Positions 1-5,714 of a stretch of DNA of 5,778 bases are shown in pieces. The translations under genes and the position numbers were made by a program. This DNA is from Steroidobacteraceae bacterium (GTDB lineage: Bacteria > Pseudomonadota > Gammaproteobacteria > Steroidobacterales > Steroidobacteraceae). The first letter of the stretch is position 1. The number at the start of each line of letters is the position of its first letter. The stretch is taken from positions 1 to 5,778 of the forward strand of contig JAJTCR010000109.1 of assembly GCA_021325695.1 (NCBI GenBank). The letters run 5' to 3'. Below the pieces are notes generated by a model that was not told the DNA's origin, did not search any database, and worked only from the letters and a program-made list of their open reading frames with translations.

Positions 1-810
1 CCCGGCGTCTCCGCCCGGCTCCGCAGTCGATACACCGTGCACGACGGCGACTTCTGGGACGAGCTCACGCTCGCGCGCCTGCGCGAATTCGACTTCGCGG
101 TCTGCACGATCGACGACAGCGTGGCCCGCGTGCGCATGAACCAGAAGTGCCTGGTCGCGAACGTGAGCCTGCTGCAAGCCTGGACCGACGATGGCGTCGC
201 GACCGTCGGTGCCTATCCGTTCGGGGCACTCGACGACTGCGCGTGCTTCGAATGCGACGCTGGCCGCACGGCGACGCCCATGCCGCTGGCGTCGCTCAGG
301 CTCACCGTCGGCGAATCGGAGCCGGGCGCCGTGGCGCACGTCGCGACGTGCAGCATCGCGGGCGCACTCGCCGCGGCGCTGGTCGTGCGCATCGCCGCGG
401 GTTCGCATGACCGCGTCGCGCGTCGCGCGTCGCTGGACACGACCTCGGGCGCGGGCAGCTCCGTCGAACTCTCCCGTGACCCCGACTGCGTACGTTGCCA
501 CGGCCTGTCGCGACCGGTGCCGATCGTGTTCACGCGCAACCGCTGGTCGGTGTCGTCGGCCGTGGCGACGTCGAGCCCGGGAACACTCGAGCAGAACGTG
601 CAGTTGAGCGACGACATCGACGGCCTGCCGGGACACTCGTTCAGCGTCGGCGAGCTGGTCCAACGCTACGGCGGCGGTCCGATCCCGGCCAAGTTCGCGC
701 TGACGGCGGTCGAGGGACGCACCGTCTGCCTCGACTTCGAGGACTTTGCGCGCGATGCAGCCGAGTCTGGCACGTCGCGCGTCACGGCGAACCGGCGACC
801 GTCGATCTGA
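1..810 (+). CDS. ThiF/MoeB/HesA-family (E1-like) adenylyltransferase, C-terminal part (5' end outside window)
   Basis: The reading frame is open from the first base, so this is a truncated gene with 269 residues visible. GTG at 37 is not a convincing start because it has no Shine-Dalgarno and the essential GxGG Rossmann half is missing. E1-like enzymes adenylate the C-terminus of a ubiquitin-like or sulfur-carrier protein. Numbering from the first visible codon, the second half of the fold is clear. A strand-plus-Asp segment ends in DD(38-39), followed by R43 and N47, matching the family D-N-x3-R-x3-N spacing of the ATP/Mg site. Next comes a glycine-containing strand, then CxCxxC (C80, C82, C85). 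A second CxxC (C163, C166) completes a probable structural zinc site. Between them lies the TCSIAG helix region (C117). About 100 residues follow the second CxxC, longer than in minimal MoeB/ThiF, and form an unassigned C-terminal domain. The carrier protein and pathway cannot be told from this fragment. The gene converges on the minus-strand operon, with four bases between stops. Confidence 0.75.
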   Translation, partial: PGVSARLRSRYTVHDGDFWDELTLARLREFDFAVCTIDDSVARVRMNQKCLVANVSLLQAWTDDGVATVGAYPFGALDDCACFECDAGRTATPMPLASLRLTVGESEPGAVAHVATCSIAGALAAALVVRIAAGSHDRVARRASLDTTSGAGSSVELSRDPDCVRCHGLSRPVPIVFTRNRWSVSSAVATSSPGTLEQNVQLSDDIDGLPGHSFSVGELVQRYGGGPIPAKFALTAVEGRTVCLDFEDFARDAAESGTSRVTANRRPSI

Positions 811-816
811 TCGGTC
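797..816. terminator. possible small hairpin at the convergent gene junction
   Basis: GACCG (797-801) can pair with CGGTC (812-816) around a 10-base loop; an alternative inner pairing is CGAT/ATCG (803-806 with 810-813). It covers the ends of both convergent genes, so both stop codons fall in or beside it. There is no T-tract on either strand, so an intrinsic terminator is only a weak suggestion. Confidence 0.18.
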
Positions 817-1273
817 AGGGTGCCGGAGGACCGGGCCGCGCCTCGACGGTCGAGGACGGCGGCGGCCCGATCACCTCGAAACCCGTCGCGAAGTAGTCGG
901 TCTCGCCGAAGCAATCGGTCGGCAGGCCGCGGTGCTCCTCGTAGTGGATGCGCACCTGCTGACCGACCGCCGCGCGCAACGGCTGCAGGACCGTCGCGTC
1001 GCGCGCGCTGAAATGCCAGATCTGCGGTGCGACGCCGCCGACCACGTACAGCGCGAGTTCGCCCTCGTAGGTCTTGCAGATCCAGCCGCGCTTGGAGAAC
1101 TTCTGCAGGACGCCCGCGCGCTCGCCTTCGGAGTAACTGAACCAGAGCATGAACGCCGTGTAGAGCGCGACCAGCACGACGGCGACGGCGAGGCCACCCC
1201 ACAGGTAAGCCTTGAAGCCGCGCCGGGACGGGCCTGCGGAGGACGGCGGGGCTGCAGCAGGCGTCGTTTTCAT
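815..1273 (-). CDS. small single-pass membrane protein of unknown function
   Basis: The product is a 152-residue protein with an Ala/Pro/Ser-rich N-terminus, one hydrophobic segment at about 22-45, and a roughly 90-residue soluble domain after it. From memory, the stretch SYSEGERAGVLQKFSKRGW (46-64) followed by CKTYEGEL (66-73) and the later W-x-FS (86-89) resemble a widespread uncharacterised family. Members carry a TM helix followed by YSEG-x-RAG and K-TYEG motifs, and are sometimes mislabelled 6-phosphogluconate dehydrogenase. There is no NADP-binding or 6PGDH feature here. The domain is probably periplasmic, but topology is inferred. A Pro-rich tail (from about 137) closes the protein. 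The ATG at 1273 is 18 bases after the phospholipase D-like gene's stop, with only a weak GGA upstream (10-base spacing), so translation probably depends on the operon transcript. No function is assigned. It is the last gene of the operon and converges on the ThiF-like gene. Confidence 0.8.
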   Translation of the reverse strand: MKTTPAAAPPSSAGPSRRGFKAYLWGGLAVAVVLVALYTAFMLWFSYSEGERAGVLQKFSKRGWICKTYEGELALYVVGGVAPQIWHFSARDATVLQPLRAAVGQQVRIHYEEHRGLPTDCFGETDYFATGFEVIGPPPSSTVEARPGPPAP

Positions 1274-1291
1274 GATTGGTTTTTCCGGTCG

Positions 1292-2854
1292 TCAGAGCTG
1301 CGAGTCGATCGGCACCAGCCGCAGCAGCGTGACGCCCAGGCGACGCATCGCGCTCGCATCGGGCTCGTGCTGCGACCGGCGGTCGCGTCCCCCGGCGCGA
1401 TCGTACCAAACGAGTTCGCCGTCGGGTTCGATCACGACGCGATAGCTGAGCTCGGGCGAAGTGATCAGGTCCCATTGCTCGCGCAGCTGCGCGGCCAGCT
1501 CGGGACTGTCGACGAGCACGCCCATTTCGGTGTTCAGGATCGCCGAGCGCGGGTCCAGGTTCATCGAGCCGACGTAGACCCAGCGATCGTCGATCAGCAC
1601 CGCCTTGCTGTGCAGGCTCGCGCCCGAGGACCCGGTGACGCTCAGCTGGCTGCGGCCGTGCGGGCTCCCGGCCTTGCGCTTCATCTCGTAGAGCTCGACG
1701 CCCCCGCGGGCGAGTTGCCGGCGCACGCGCGCGTAGCCCGTGTGCACCGCGGCCACGTCCGTCGCGGCCAGCGAGTTCGTGAGCACCGCCACGCGCAACC
1801 CGCGTTCGACGTCGCGGACGAGCCTTGCCGCGCCCTCCTGGCCCGGCACGAAGTACGGCGAGATGATCAGCGCTTCGCGTCGCGCGGCGGCGATCGCTCG
1901 CTCGAGGCTCGCGAGCACCTTCGAGCCGTCGGCGCCGCGTTTGCCGCCGACCTTGCTCGGGTCGTCGACCAGCAGCTGCACGTTCTTGACGCGCAGCGCC
2001 GCCGGTACGTCCGTGAGCAGCCGGGTCCGGTTCTGCACGTCGCGGAGTGCCCGCACGTAAGGCGCGTCCGCGACCTCCTCGCGGTACTGGAGCGCGGCCG
2101 CCATCAGCTCCTCGAGGTCCTTGGGCCTGGGCTTGCGCACGTCGAAGCGCGAGATCGGCACGGCGCTGGTGCTGTTCCAGTAGTCGTCGAACTGGCTGCT
2201 CACCTCAGCGACGACGGGACCGGTGAGCGCGACGTCGAGGTCGGCGAAGTTGGAGTGCGGCGACGCGCCGAAGTACTCGTCGCCGATGTTGCGGCCGCCG
2301 ATGATCGCGATGCGGTTGTCGGCGATCCACGACTTGTTGTGCATGCGGTGGTTCAACCGGCTCGCGCGCAACACCCATTCGCTGGCCCAGCCCCACAGCC
2401 CCGCACGGCTGTAGAACGGGTTGAACAGCCGGACCTCGATGTTCTCGTGCAGGTCCGTCACCGCGAGGCTCTCGTGCTTGTCGCGCGCGTCGAGGTCGTC
2501 GATCAGCACGCGGACGCGCACGCCGCGTTCGGCCGCGCGCAGCAGCTCGGCCGCGAGCAACCTGCCCGTGAGGTCCTCGTGCCAGATGTAGTATTGCACG
2601 TCGAGCGTGCGCTCGGCCTCGGCGGCCGTCGCCGCGCGATACGCGAATGCGACCGCATTGTTTTCCACGAGCCGGACCGTGGAGACGCCGGGCTCGTCGC
2701 CGAGGTCCCGCAGCACCGCACGGTCCAGCGCGGTGTCGGTGGCCGGCGGCACCGCATACGTCGCGACGATGCCGTCCATGCGCGGCGCACTCGCGCAATG
2801 GGCGAGCAGCGGCAGGACGGCGACGAGGGCCAGCGTGCGCAGCCAGCGACTCAC
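1292..2854 (-). CDS. clsC: phospholipase D-superfamily protein, cardiolipin synthase C-like
   Basis: This 520-residue protein carries two complete HKD motifs: H172-x-K174-x4-D179 followed by GGRN (186-189), and H415-x-K417-x4-D422 followed by GSMN (429-432). This is the signature of a two-domain PLD enzyme working through a phosphohistidine intermediate. The blocks TLDVQYYIWHEDLTGRLL (83-100), MHNKS and GGRNIGDEYFG (186-196), LTNSLAATDVA..H.GYAR (358-376) and GASLHSK (411-417) closely match what I recall of E. coli ClsC (YmdC), which transfers a phosphatidyl group between phosphatidylethanolamine and phosphatidylglycerol to make cardiolipin. Residues 1-20 form a signal-like hydrophobic segment ending in LLAHC: a possible but atypical lipobox, or an uncleaved anchor or Sec signal. 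The catalytic part probably faces the periplasm. The GTG start overlaps the hydrolase stop (GTGA) and has GGAGG ten bases upstream. An E. coli-like partner macrodomain gene (ymdB) is not adjacent. Assignment to the PLD family is firm; substrate is inferred from the ClsC resemblance, and a phospholipase or other phosphodiesterase is possible. Confidence 0.92.
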   Translation of the reverse strand: MSRWLRTLALVAVLPLLAHCASAPRMDGIVATYAVPPATDTALDRAVLRDLGDEPGVSTVRLVENNAVAFAYRAATAAEAERTLDVQYYIWHEDLTGRLLAAELLRAAERGVRVRVLIDDLDARDKHESLAVTDLHENIEVRLFNPFYSRAGLWGWASEWVLRASRLNHRMHNKSWIADNRIAIIGGRNIGDEYFGASPHSNFADLDVALTGPVVAEVSSQFDDYWNSTSAVPISRFDVRKPRPKDLEELMAAALQYREEVADAPYVRALRDVQNRTRLLTDVPAALRVKNVQLLVDDPSKVGGKRGADGSKVLASLERAIAAARREALIISPYFVPGQEGAARLVRDVERGLRVAVLTNSLAATDVAAVHTGYARVRRQLARGGVELYEMKRKAGSPHGRSQLSVTGSSGASLHSKAVLIDDRWVYVGSMNLDPRSAILNTEMGVLVDSPELAAQLREQWDLITSPELSYRVVIEPDGELVWYDRAGGRDRRSQHEPDASAMRRLGVTLLRLVPIDSQL

Positions 2855-4371
2855 CGCGCGACCGCCTCCACGGCGACGGCCTCGACCTCGTCCGGCCGCC
2901 GCACGTCGAGCCAGCCGCGGACCCGCTGCACGAGGTACCCGTGAAACGGATTGCTGCGCTGGCGGGTCAGCAGCCAGTTCGGCACCGAGAGCACGCCGTT
3001 CTCGCCGCGGGCCTCGATCCGGCCCAGCTGGACGTGGCGTACGTCACGCGGCGCCTCGTAGCCGTACAACGCGTCGTCGGGCGGGAACGGCAGCGCCACG
3101 TGCGACAGCGAGAACACGTTGCGCGGCCACTCCGCTTCGAGCGGCCGTCGCCGCGCGTCCGTGCCCAGCGCCGGCACGCGCCGCTCCTCGACCCGGGCCG
3201 TCTGCGACGTCTCGTTCGTGACGAGCGTCAGTGCGTACGGGCGGTGCGGCTGGGCCAGCAGCCGTCGGGTGAGCGGACCCGGGTCGTCGACCAGCAATGG
3301 CTGCACGAGCGACAGCCGGTTGACGTCGAACAGCACGAGCTCGTGTCCCTCCGCCGCGAGCTTGCCGAGCAGTGCGTCGGCGACCTTGCCCGCCTGCACC
3401 GTCGAATCGACCGTCGACACGAACGCGAGCATCGGTGGCAGGCCGCGCACCGGGCCGTCCGCCGCGAGCCGGGCGATGCGCCGGGCGACCGTGCTGGTGA
3501 GTCGCTGCGTGACGCCGGCCGCGTGCCACGGGAACGACTGGTACTTGAACGGGTCGATCTCCGGTTCGATCAGCTGCCACGCCGCGCGCCCGAATCCCTG
3601 CAGGTCGGACAGTCCCGTGCGAATGCGTCCGAGCGCGGCGAGGCGTGTGATGCCGATCGCGGGCGAGATCAGCACCAGCCGCGACGGCCGCGGCAGCGAC
3701 GCGTCGTCGCGCGCGTCGAGCGCGTCGAGCGCGTAGCCGACCGCGAGCGCCGCTCCGTTGGAATAGCCGATCACGTCGATCGGCAGGTCGGGCCCCAGCG
3801 TCCGTCGCAGGTCGCGCATCGCGAGCGCCGTGGCGGCCTGGAGGTCTTCCAGTTCGAACCGCAACAACGCCGACGGCGCGGTGCCGTGCCCCGGCAACCG
3901 CAGGCCGACCACGCGACGGCCGTCGCTCGCGAGCACTTCGGCCAGGCTGCGCAGGCTGTACGGCGAGTCGGTCAGGCCGTGCAGCAGCAGCACGCCGCCG
4001 TTCGTCTCGCCGCGTGGCTCGAGCACGAACGTCATGTTCCAGTTCGTGCTCCACTGGTCCGGGTCGCTGCGACTGCCTGCGGCGTAACGATTGAAGGGGC
4101 TGCCGTCGCGGCGCGTCCGTGCCCGGATCTCGTCATCGAGCTGCTGCCGCAACTCACGCTCCCGAGCGACGTATTGCACGAGCGTCGTGATCCGGCCTGC
4201 GTCGTAGTCGGCTGCCTTGAATTCCGCGTCGAGCCGCGCGCGATGCCAGGGCTCGAGCGCCGGGCCAGCCCACAGGTAGTGCAGATAGAAGCCGACGCCG
4301 ACCAGCAGGAGCGCCGTCAGCAGGGACAACATCGAACGTCCCAGCCATTGCAGCGTCTTGCGCGCGCTCAT
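2851..4371 (-). CDS. membrane-anchored alpha/beta-hydrolase (lipase/esterase-like)
   Basis: The 506-residue protein starts with a short basic segment and one hydrophobic helix (about 15-34), suggesting an N-in inner-membrane anchor with the enzyme in the periplasm. The fold signatures are clear. They are LLLHGLTDSP (128-137) for the oxyanion-hole HG (H131-G132), LPGHG (159-163), the nucleophile elbow G-Y-S204-N-G, a probable acid D322 in VSTVDSTV, and the catalytic-His motif LSH424VALPF. Serine hydrolysis of an ester, probably lipid-like as in monoacylglycerol lipases, is the family expectation; the substrate is unknown. About 100 residues lie between D322 and H424, much more than in a minimal hydrolase, indicating an insertion or lid. 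I chose ATG 4371, just before the TM segment. The frame stays open to a TTG at 4503, but that adds 44 residues of non-membrane sequence across the divergent promoter region, and ends against the other gene's start. The upstream GGGA is a modest Shine-Dalgarno. It is first in the operon and its stop overlaps the ClsC-like start. Confidence 0.88.
   Translation of the reverse strand: MSARKTLQWLGRSMLSLLTALLLVGVGFYLHYLWAGPALEPWHRARLDAEFKAADYDAGRITTLVQYVARERELRQQLDDEIRARTRRDGSPFNRYAAGSRSDPDQWSTNWNMTFVLEPRGETNGGVLLLHGLTDSPYSLRSLAEVLASDGRRVVGLRLPGHGTAPSALLRFELEDLQAATALAMRDLRRTLGPDLPIDVIGYSNGAALAVGYALDALDARDDASLPRPSRLVLISPAIGITRLAALGRIRTGLSDLQGFGRAAWQLIEPEIDPFKYQSFPWHAAGVTQRLTSTVARRIARLAADGPVRGLPPMLAFVSTVDSTVQAGKVADALLGKLAAEGHELVLFDVNRLSLVQPLLVDDPGPLTRRLLAQPHRPYALTLVTNETSQTARVEERRVPALGTDARRRPLEAEWPRNVFSLSHVALPFPPDDALYGYEAPRDVRHVQLGRIEARGENGVLSVPNWLLTRQRSNPFHGYLVQRVRGWLDVRRPDEVEAVAVEAVAR
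2865..2869 (-). promoter_or_regulatory. Shine-Dalgarno of the ClsC-like gene, inside the hydrolase coding region
   Basis: On the minus strand GGAGG lies ten bases before the GTG at 2854. It sits within the last codons of the upstream hydrolase gene, whose TGA overlaps the GTG. This supports the GTG start and translational coupling. Confidence 0.6.
3711..3737. repeat. three tandem 9-base units inside the hydrolase gene
   Basis: GCGCGTCGA occurs twice in direct succession (3711-3719, 3720-3728), followed by GCGCGTAGC (two mismatches). It keeps the frame and encodes the ALDALDAR segment after the nucleophile helix. It is probably a small in-frame duplication or slippage product. Confidence 0.5.
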
Positions 4372-4382
4372 CCACGTCCCGA

Positions 4383-4411
4383 ATTTTGTCGTCCCGTCTG
4401 GATCATGTCTG
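4383..4411 (-). promoter_or_regulatory. weak sigma-70-like promoter candidate for the hydrolase operon
   Basis: On the minus strand CAGACA (4406-4411) and CAAAAT (4383-4388) are 17 bases apart, each matching four of six consensus positions. The predicted transcript would have only about five bases before ATG 4371, which is a reason for caution. The upstream half overlaps the 11-base-period direct repeat. Confidence 0.22.
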
Positions 4412-4478
4412 AATCGGGCCCCTCTCGTAAAACCCGAATGGTCCCTCGGGACAATCCCCGTCAGCATTCTCGACGGCA

Positions 4479-4495
4479 GGTCGCATCGCGCGACC
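4479..4495 (+). other. leader hairpin just upstream of the HHH gene's ribosome-binding site
   Basis: GGTCGC (4479-4484) and GCGACC (4490-4495) form a perfect 6-base-pair stem with a 5-base loop, ending 11 bases before the GGAG at 4507. It could affect translation or be an operator half-site pair. Chance is quite possible in sequence this GC-rich. Confidence 0.3.
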
Positions 4496-4506
4496 AATGG
4501 CAAGGT

Positions 4507-4510
4507 GGAG
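4507..4510 (+). promoter_or_regulatory. Shine-Dalgarno fixing the HHH gene start
   Basis: GGAG, within AAGGTGGAG, lies six bases before ATG 4517. This favours 4517 over the upstream in-frame ATG at 4358, which would overlap the divergent hydrolase start and add 53 residues unlike the family. Confidence 0.65.
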
Positions 4511-4516
4511 CGAGTG

Positions 4517-5419
4517 ATGGCACCCGATGCGGCGACAGCGACGAGGCTCGCTGACGCACCCGCATCCGGCGTCGTGCCATCCCGTGATTATGCCGACCGC
4601 CTACGCGAGGCGGCGGACCTGTTGCAGGCGCAAGGCGCCAATCCGTATCGCGTCGCCACGTACCGCAAGGCGGCCGACGCGATTGCGGCGCTGGATCCTG
4701 CCGCCATCGTCGACCTGGTCGAGCGCGAGGGCGTCGACGGGCTGGACCGTCTGCCGCACGTCGGGCGCGGCATCGCGACCGCGATCGTCGAGATGCTGCG
4801 GACGGGTCATTGGGGGCAGCTCGAGCGCTTGCGCGGCACTTGCGACCCCGTCCAGCTGTTCACGGTCGTGCCCGGCCTCGGTCATCGACTCGCCGAGCGG
4901 ATCCACGAAGAACTGCACGTCGACACGCTCGAGGGGCTCGAGCACGCAGCACACGACGGTCGGCTCGAGAACGTGCCCGGCGTCGGTCCACGCCGTGCCG
5001 CAGCGATTCGCGCGAGCCTGCACACGCTGCTCGTGCGCGATCGCGGCCGCAACGCCCCGACCCTCGGCGCGGGACCGCGTCCGTCCGTTAAGCTGCTGCT
5101 CGCCATCGACCGCACCTACCGCGAACAGGGTGCGGCCGGCACGCTGCCGACGATCGCGCCGGCACGCTTCAACCCGACCGAGGAAGCCTGGCTGCCGGTC
5201 CTGCACTGCGAGCGCGACGGCTGGCAATTCACGGCGATGTTCTCGAACACCGCGCAGGCGCACCAGCTCAACCGGACGCGCGACTGGGTGCGGATCTTCT
5301 TCTACGACTCCGAGAACTCCGAAGGCCAGCACACCGTCGTCACCGAGACGCACGGCGCGCTGGCCGGCAAACGTGTCGTGCGCGGTCGCGAATCGGAGTG
5401 CCGCGCCGCCGGTTCGTGA
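4517..5419 (+). CDS. helix-hairpin-helix DNA-binding protein, PolX/Pol beta N-terminus-like, with a separate C-terminal domain
   Basis: The 300-residue protein has two parts. Residues about 24-172 resemble the N-terminal domain of Pol beta/PolX enzymes. An opening helical stretch ends in NPYRVATYRKAADAI (42-56), and three helix-hairpin-helix motifs follow: LPHVGRGIATAI (79-90), VPGLGHRLAERI (118-129) and VPGVGPRRAAAI (153-164). These bind DNA backbone without sequence specificity. After a linker (about 173-187), residues 188-300 form a different domain with IAPARFNPTEEAWLPVLH (213-230), F-T-A-x-F-S-N-T-A-x-A-H (238-249), RDWVRIFF (255-262) and a TVVTETHGALAGKRVVRGRE block (273-292). From memory this pairing recurs in bacterial proteins annotated only as HHH-containing. 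There is no PolX palm catalytic aspartate set and no PHP domain. Positions equivalent to the Pol beta lyase lysines (K68, K72) are G85 and A89 by motif alignment, so lyase activity is not expected. A role in DNA repair or processing is an inference. It is transcribed away from the lipid operon and converges on the small zinc-finger gene. Confidence 0.85.
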   Translation: MAPDAATATRLADAPASGVVPSRDYADRLREAADLLQAQGANPYRVATYRKAADAIAALDPAAIVDLVEREGVDGLDRLPHVGRGIATAIVEMLRTGHWGQLERLRGTCDPVQLFTVVPGLGHRLAERIHEELHVDTLEGLEHAAHDGRLENVPGVGPRRAAAIRASLHTLLVRDRGRNAPTLGAGPRPSVKLLLAIDRTYREQGAAGTLPTIAPARFNPTEEAWLPVLHCERDGWQFTAMFSNTAQAHQLNRTRDWVRIFFYDSENSEGQHTVVTETHGALAGKRVVRGRESECRAAGS

Positions 5420-5428
5420 CTCACGCCG

Positions 5429-5442
5429 CGCCCGACCGGGCG
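5429..5442. terminator. possible bidirectional hairpin between convergent genes
   Basis: CGCCC (5429-5433) pairs with GGGCG (5438-5442) around the loop GACC. It is in the 48-base gap between two convergent stops (5419 and 5468), the expected place for a shared terminator. The stem is only five pairs and no T-tract follows on either strand. Confidence 0.3.
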
Positions 5443-5467
5443 AGCGGGTGATCGGCTTGGGGAACTG

Positions 5468-5671
5468 CTAGCGCTGGGTCGTCGGGAGCCCCGCGCCGCC
5501 CGGCCTGCGCACGCGACACTTGTGTCGCCATTCGAGCAGGTCGTCGCGATGCTCCTTGCTCACCTTGCCCGTGCCGTCGCATTCGGCGCATTCGAGCGGC
5601 TCCGCCTCGGGCGATTCTCCGTGCACCAGGCCTTGTCCGTCGCAGCAGGGACACACGTGCATTTTCGGCAA
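5468..5671 (-). CDS. small DnaJ-type zinc-finger protein (two CxxCxGxG motifs)
   Basis: The product is about 67 residues from a TTG start at 5671, or 64 from ATG 5662. Counting from the ATG, C4-x2-C7-x-G-x-G11 and C25-x2-C28-x-G-x-G32 are the repeats of the DnaJ cysteine-rich domain, enough for one four-cysteine zinc site. An extra C6 and a C49 are also present. There is no J-domain (no HPD) and no C-terminal substrate-binding domain. It is therefore not a DnaJ co-chaperone, though such stand-alone proteins are often labelled that way. A basic tail (about 46-64) could contact nucleic acid or protein, but this is a guess. AAGGAG (5678-5683) is six bases from the TTG but fifteen from the ATG, so TTG is the better start. 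The frame stays open further upstream, but that sequence is not family-like. Confidence 0.7.
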   Translation of the reverse strand: MPKMHVCPCCDGQGLVHGESPEAEPLECAECDGTGKVSKEHRDDLLEWRHKCRVRRPGGAGLPTTQR

Positions 5672-5677
5672 GTCAGG

Positions 5678-5683
5678 CTCCTT
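5678..5683 (-). promoter_or_regulatory. Shine-Dalgarno that favours a TTG start
   Basis: On the minus strand AAGGAG is followed by six bases and TTG (5671-5669), then two codons and ATG (5662). The spacing is ideal for TTG and too long for ATG. Confidence 0.55.
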
Positions 5684-5714
5684 CGTGCGGTGGTCGGCTG
5701 TCGTGGCTCGGTGG

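Larger units (their letters stand above)
4372..4516. promoter_or_regulatory. divergent intergenic control region
   Basis: This 145-base interval must hold the promoters for the minus-strand lipid operon and the plus-strand HHH gene. It contains two near-identical 9-mers, GTCTGGATC (4396-4404) and GTCTGAATC (4407-4415), starting 11 bases apart, or about one helical turn. CCCGAAT occurs at 4378-4384 and 4433-4439. Inverted pairs are GTCCC/GGGAC (4441-4452), CCGTC/GACGG (4458-4476) and GGTCGC/GCGACC (4479-4495). It is more AT-rich than the flanking genes around 4381-4440. A regulator site is possible, but none of these matches an operator I recognise. Confidence 0.45.

Noticed and set aside
37..39. 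GTG at 37 as the true start of the ThiF-like gene
   Set aside because: The frame is open to the window edge, there is no ribosome-binding site, and the protein would lack the nucleotide-binding GxGG half that defines the family.
815..1273. 6-phosphogluconate dehydrogenase function for the small membrane protein
   Set aside because: Relatives sometimes carry this label, but the protein has no Rossmann GxGxxG and no catalytic Lys/Glu pattern, and is far too short.
746..2944. A 732-codon plus-strand open frame opposite the PLD-like and membrane-protein genes
   Set aside because: It is Arg/Ala/His/Val/Asp-rich with no recognisable domain, and lies antisense to genes with clear catalytic motifs. 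High GC content removes stop codons from the opposite strand.
4372..4503. N-terminal extension of the hydrolase to TTG 4503
   Set aside because: The extra 44 residues precede the membrane segment, are not hydrophobic or signal-like, and cover the whole divergent promoter region.
4358..4516. N-terminal extension of the HHH protein to ATG 4358
   Set aside because: It would overlap the divergent hydrolase start, adds 53 residues unlike the family, and lacks a good Shine-Dalgarno; ATG 4517 has GGAG at six bases.
2647..4554. A 635-codon plus-strand open frame opposite the hydrolase
   Set aside because: Its composition is typical of a GC-rich antisense shadow (Arg/Gln/His/Val-rich). It has no domain and crosses both the start of the hydrolase and the start of the HHH gene in another frame.
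4517..5419. Full PolX DNA polymerase or its broken remnant
   Set aside because: The C-terminal domain is intact, in frame and shows its own conserved-looking motifs, with no palm aspartates, so it is a different architecture and not a truncated polymerase.
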